A stretch of 64,000 nucleotides of DNA from Rossellomorea vietnamensis NBRC 101237 (lineage in GTDB: Bacteria; Bacillota; Bacilli; Bacillales; Bacillaceae_B). Both the position numbers and the translations under genes were made by a program. The DNA lies in contig NZ_BCVQ01000008.1 in assembly GCF_001591825.1 (NCBI RefSeq), positions 1 through 64,000 of the forward strand. Reading direction: 5' to 3'. Shown here piece by piece: positions 61,276-64,000 of the stretch. Under the pieces are notes generated by a model, which saw nothing but the letters and a program-made list of their open reading frames with translations, made no database searches and was not told where the DNA came from. Numbering within the stretch: position 1 is the stretch's first letter; every line of letters begins with the position of its first letter.

Positions 61276-64000
61276 ATGTCAGGAAGAAAACGTAAGGCAA
61301 GATGGTTATCCATTGTACTCACCTTAGTCATGTTTGTCCCCTTGATGTTTCCATTCAATGCAGGGGCGGCAAAAACCTCACAAGCGGCTCTATCGAAAGA
61401 AAAGCCATCCACATCAGCCAATGAGTCGGCAAAAGTAAGTCCACAATCAAAAATCACAACAACCTTACAGGAACAATTTAAGAAAAAGGAACAGGTCACA
61501 TACTTAGTGAAATTCAAGGATCAGGTAGATACGGAAGCTGTATCTAAAAAGGCGGCTGAAACAGCGAAAAAGCAGAAACTGTCTGCTAATAATAAGAAAT
61601 TGTTAAAACGGAATATGGTCGTCTCAGAGCTTCGTGCTAAAGCCCTTGAATCTCAGGCAGAAGTGAAGAAATACTTAGCGAAAGAGAAGAAGTCAGGTGC
61701 AGTGAAGGAAATCAAAGACTTCTATGTTGTAAACGGAATGGCCGTTACAAGTACGAAGAAAGTCATGGAGAAGATTTCAACCTTTGCTGAAGTGGAGAAA
61801 ATCCTGCCGAATGAAACGAGACAAATTATCCAGCCGGCAAAGGCAAAAGCTTCTTCATCCGCAGTGTTGGATAAAGAAGCCCCAAAAACCCCGGCATCGA
61901 TCGAGTGGAATATCGATCGGGTAGGAGCACCGGCGGTCTGGGAAATGGGGATCGATGGGGCAGGAACCGTCATCGCCTCCATTGACACGGGGGTACAGTG
62001 GGATCACCCGGCATTAAAAGAAAAATATAGAGGGTATGACCCTCAGAATCCGGATTCACCGGACAACGAATTCAACTGGTTTGATGCAACTGCAGGACAA
62101 AGTGCGCCATATGACGATCAGGGCCATGGAACACATACTGTCGGTACTATGGTCGGGTCTGAGCCCGATGGCAGCAATCAAATCGGTGTAGCGCCGGGTG
62201 CCAAGTGGATCGCGGTCAAAGCGTTCACCGCCGATGGTGGAACCGATGTAGACTTACTGGAAGCGGGAGAATGGATTCTGGCACCTAAAGATGCTGAAGG
62301 AAATCCACATCCTGAAATGGCTCCAGATGTCGTCAACAATTCTTGGGGCGGCGGAGCAGGACTTGATGAATGGTACCGGGATATGGTAAGTGCGTGGAGA
62401 GCGGCAGAAATATTCCCTGAATTCTCTGCGGGGAATACAACACTATTCAATCCGGGAGGACCGGGATCGATTGCCAATCCGGCTAACTACCCTGAGTCAT
62501 TTGCAACAGGTGCTACGGATATCAACAATCAATTGGGAAGCTTCTCATTACAGGGACCTTCTCCTTATGAGGAAATCAAGCCTGAGATTGCCGCACCGGG
62601 AGTAAATATCCGCTCTTCCGTTCCAGGTGGCAATTATGAAGGAGGCTGGAATGGAACATCGATGGCTGGTCCACACGTAACGGCAGTCGCTGCCCTGTTA
62701 CGACAAGTGGATGCAAGCTTAACAGTGGATGAAATCGAAGAAATCCTTATGTCGACCGCTGTTCCGTTAACAGACGGAACATTCCCGGAATCTCCAAATA
62801 ATGGGTATGGGCACGGCTTGGTCAATGCGTTTGATGCAGTATCCTCCGTTATGAGCGGAATCGGTAAAGTAAAAGGACAGGTTTCAAAAGAAGGCGATGA
62901 CACGGAAGCTCCTGTCATCAGTCATGACGCACCACAAGAAGCATTTAAAGAAATGAATCTGCCATTACAAGCAGAGGCAAGTGATAATGTCAGCGTGACG
63001 AATGTAACTCTGAATTATCAAAATCAGGACGGTGAATGGGTAGAAGTTGAAGCAAGCAGAACGTCAGGCGACTACACATCAGGAACGTATGAGGTGGTCA
63101 TCCCGGGTGAGGATCTCACAGGAGACCAGGTCACGTACAAGTGGGTTGCTGTGGACTTCGGTGGAAATGAAGTCGAATCTGATACGTACACTGTAAACTT
63201 ATTACCGGGTATCACTGTTGGATATGAGCAGGACTTTGAAACAGATCCGACTGGTTGGACATCCTACGGTCCAGGGAACAGCTGGGAGTGGGGCGTACCG
63301 GCAAGCGGTCCGGGAAATGCTTCTTCAGGAGAAAAAGCATATGCCACCAACTTAGACGGAACGTATGACAACAGCGCGAATATGTCACTTCAGATGCCTC
63401 CGATCGATTTACCTGAAGGGGAGAGCTTCTTACAATTCAAACAGTGGCACGAACTGGAGCGCAACTATGACTACGGTCATGTGTTTGTATCCACTGATGG
63501 TGAAGAGTGGACACAGGCACTTCGCGTGAATGGAAATACCGACGGATGGGTAGACGGAGAAGTGGATCTGAGTCAGTATGCAGGTCAACGAGTATACATC
63601 GCCTTCAACGTTACCTCTGATGGAAGTGTGACGAAACAAGGCTGGTACCTTGATGATGTGAAGCTTAGCTCGGAATCAAATCTTCCAGCAAAGAAAATGA
63701 ATCTTGGTTTGAAATCGAAGGATGAAAAATCATCTTCTGTCTCGAAAAAACCAAGTGTAAATCCATCTAAGATCACATTGAAAAATGACGTGAAGAAAGA
63801 TGATAAGACGGATGCATCAGGTCCGGCACCTGTCCTTCTTCCGCTACAAGCAGAGGTAAGTGTATTGGAAACTGGCCGTTCTGTTTATACAAATCCTGCA
63901 GATGGATCATATGAAATGACTCATGCAGCGGGTGAATTCACATTGCAGGCGTCCACGTACGGTTACAGATCTGAAACACAAAGTGTGACGATTGAAGCCG
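61276..64000 (+). CDS. bpr: secreted S8 serine peptidase, bacillopeptidase F-like (3' end cut by window)
   Basis: The frame is open from ATG 61276 to the window end (at least 908 residues). A signal peptide (basic SGRKRKARW, hydrophobic core, AGAA cleavage near 33) is followed by an I9-type propeptide (about 70-190) and a subtilisin domain with D237 (SIDTGVQ), H284 (GHGTHTVG) and S462 (GTSMAGPH). After it come Ig-like strands (about 545-650), a MAM/CBM-like jelly roll (from about 655, EQDFETDPTGWTS), a Lys/Ser linker and the start of a carboxypeptidase regulatory-like domain at the edge. This order matches bacillopeptidase F. The gene symbol is by analogy. Confidence 0.88.
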   Translation, partial: MSGRKRKARWLSIVLTLVMFVPLMFPFNAGAAKTSQAALSKEKPSTSANESAKVSPQSKITTTLQEQFKKKEQVTYLVKFKDQVDTEAVSKKAAETAKKQKLSANNKKLLKRNMVVSELRAKALESQAEVKKYLAKEKKSGAVKEIKDFYVVNGMAVTSTKKVMEKISTFAEVEKILPNETRQIIQPAKAKASSSAVLDKEAPKTPASIEWNIDRVGAPAVWEMGIDGAGTVIASIDTGVQWDHPALKEKYRGYDPQNPDSPDNEFNWFDATAGQSAPYDDQGHGTHTVGTMVGSEPDGSNQIGVAPGAKWIAVKAFTADGGTDVDLLEAGEWILAPKDAEGNPHPEMAPDVVNNSWGGGAGLDEWYRDMVSAWRAAEIFPEFSAGNTTLFNPGGPGSIANPANYPESFATGATDINNQLGSFSLQGPSPYEEIKPEIAAPGVNIRSSVPGGNYEGGWNGTSMAGPHVTAVAALLRQVDASLTVDEIEEILMSTAVPLTDGTFPESPNNGYGHGLVNAFDAVSSVMSGIGKVKGQVSKEGDDTEAPVISHDAPQEAFKEMNLPLQAEASDNVSVTNVTLNYQNQDGEWVEVEASRTSGDYTSGTYEVVIPGEDLTGDQVTYKWVAVDFGGNEVESDTYTVNLLPGITVGYEQDFETDPTGWTSYGPGNSWEWGVPASGPGNASSGEKAYATNLDGTYDNSANMSLQMPPIDLPEGESFLQFKQWHELERNYDYGHVFVSTDGEEWTQALRVNGNTDGWVDGEVDLSQYAGQRVYIAFNVTSDGSVTKQGWYLDDVKLSSESNLPAKKMNLGLKSKDEKSSSVSKKPSVNPSKITLKNDVKKDDKTDASGPAPVLLPLQAEVSVLETGRSVYTNPADGSYEMTHAAGEFTLQASTYGYRSETQSVTIEA

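Noticed and set aside
1-64000. CRISPR array, prophage or insertion sequence
   Set aside because: No regularly spaced direct repeats with unique spacers, no transposase, integrase or phage structural genes on either strand.

Overview
The window is a gene-dense stretch of a spore-forming, low-GC Gram-positive chromosome. The gene order (yqgT to mgsR, comG, gcv, yqhO to efp, spoIIIA, accBC, nusB, folD, xseAB, ispA, dxs, argR, recN, spoIVB, spo0A, bkd) follows the B. subtilis yqg-yqh-yqi region very closely, so the host is a member of Bacillaceae. It is not B. subtilis itself: it carries a class II ribonucleotide reductase (nrdJ), an OLE RNA with its protein partner OapA between ispA and dxs, and repeat families that I do not associate with B. 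subtilis. A marine or halotolerant Bacillus-like lineage is plausible, but I infer this only from overall resemblance.

Region by region. 1-5.6 kb: yqgT-yqgU-yqgV, an HxlR regulator, small membrane proteins (DUF2759, DUF2626), the YqgX metallo-hydrolase and the stress regulator MgsR. 5.6-6.4 kb: tRNA-Gln(TTG) and a cupin protein with a sigma-K-like promoter. 6.5-11.3 kb: comGA-GG, the competence pseudopilus operon, followed by aroK and yqzE. 11.3-13.8 kb, reverse strand: yqhG and the SNF2 helicase yqhH. 13.9-18.2 kb: a tandem glycine riboswitch and the glycine cleavage genes gcvT-gcvPA-gcvPB. 18.2-25.1 kb: a 21-bp tandem repeat, yqhL, lipM, nrdJ under two NrdR boxes, the yqhO patatin, yqhP and yqhR. 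25.1-27.3 kb: aroQ, yqhT and efp. 27.4-32.7 kb: the eight-gene spoIIIA operon behind a sigma-E-like promoter. 32.9-35.3 kb: accB-accC-amaP. 35.3-46.2 kb: repeats, then nusB, folD, xseA, xseB, ispA, OLE RNA, oapA, dxs, yqxC, argR and recN. 46.3-49.2 kb: spoIVB, spo0A and a small repeat protein with a sigma-K-like promoter. 49.2-60.8 kb: yqiK, yqzF, then bkdR and the sigma-54-driven ptb-bcd-buk-lpdV-bkdAA-bkdAB-bkdB operon. 61.2 kb to the edge: a secreted bacillopeptidase F-like subtilase, cut by the window end.

Functionally the window joins DNA uptake, sporulation control (Spo0A, SpoIVB, SpoIIIA channel), isoprenoid precursor synthesis (IspA, Dxs), fatty acid initiation (AccBC, and Bkd, which makes branched-chain acyl-CoA primers) and one-carbon metabolism (Gcv, LipM, FolD). 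The most notable non-coding element is OLE RNA, a giant conserved RNA of extremophilic and anaerobic Firmicutes, here with an extended -10 promoter of its own. The least explained signals are two intergenic repeat families: a hairpin element whose arms differ in sequence but stay complementary, and a strict 21-bp tandem repeat found at two loci in opposite orientation. Several operon genes (comGD, comGG, spoIIIAD) have no ATG/GTG/TTG where their conserved N-terminus must begin.
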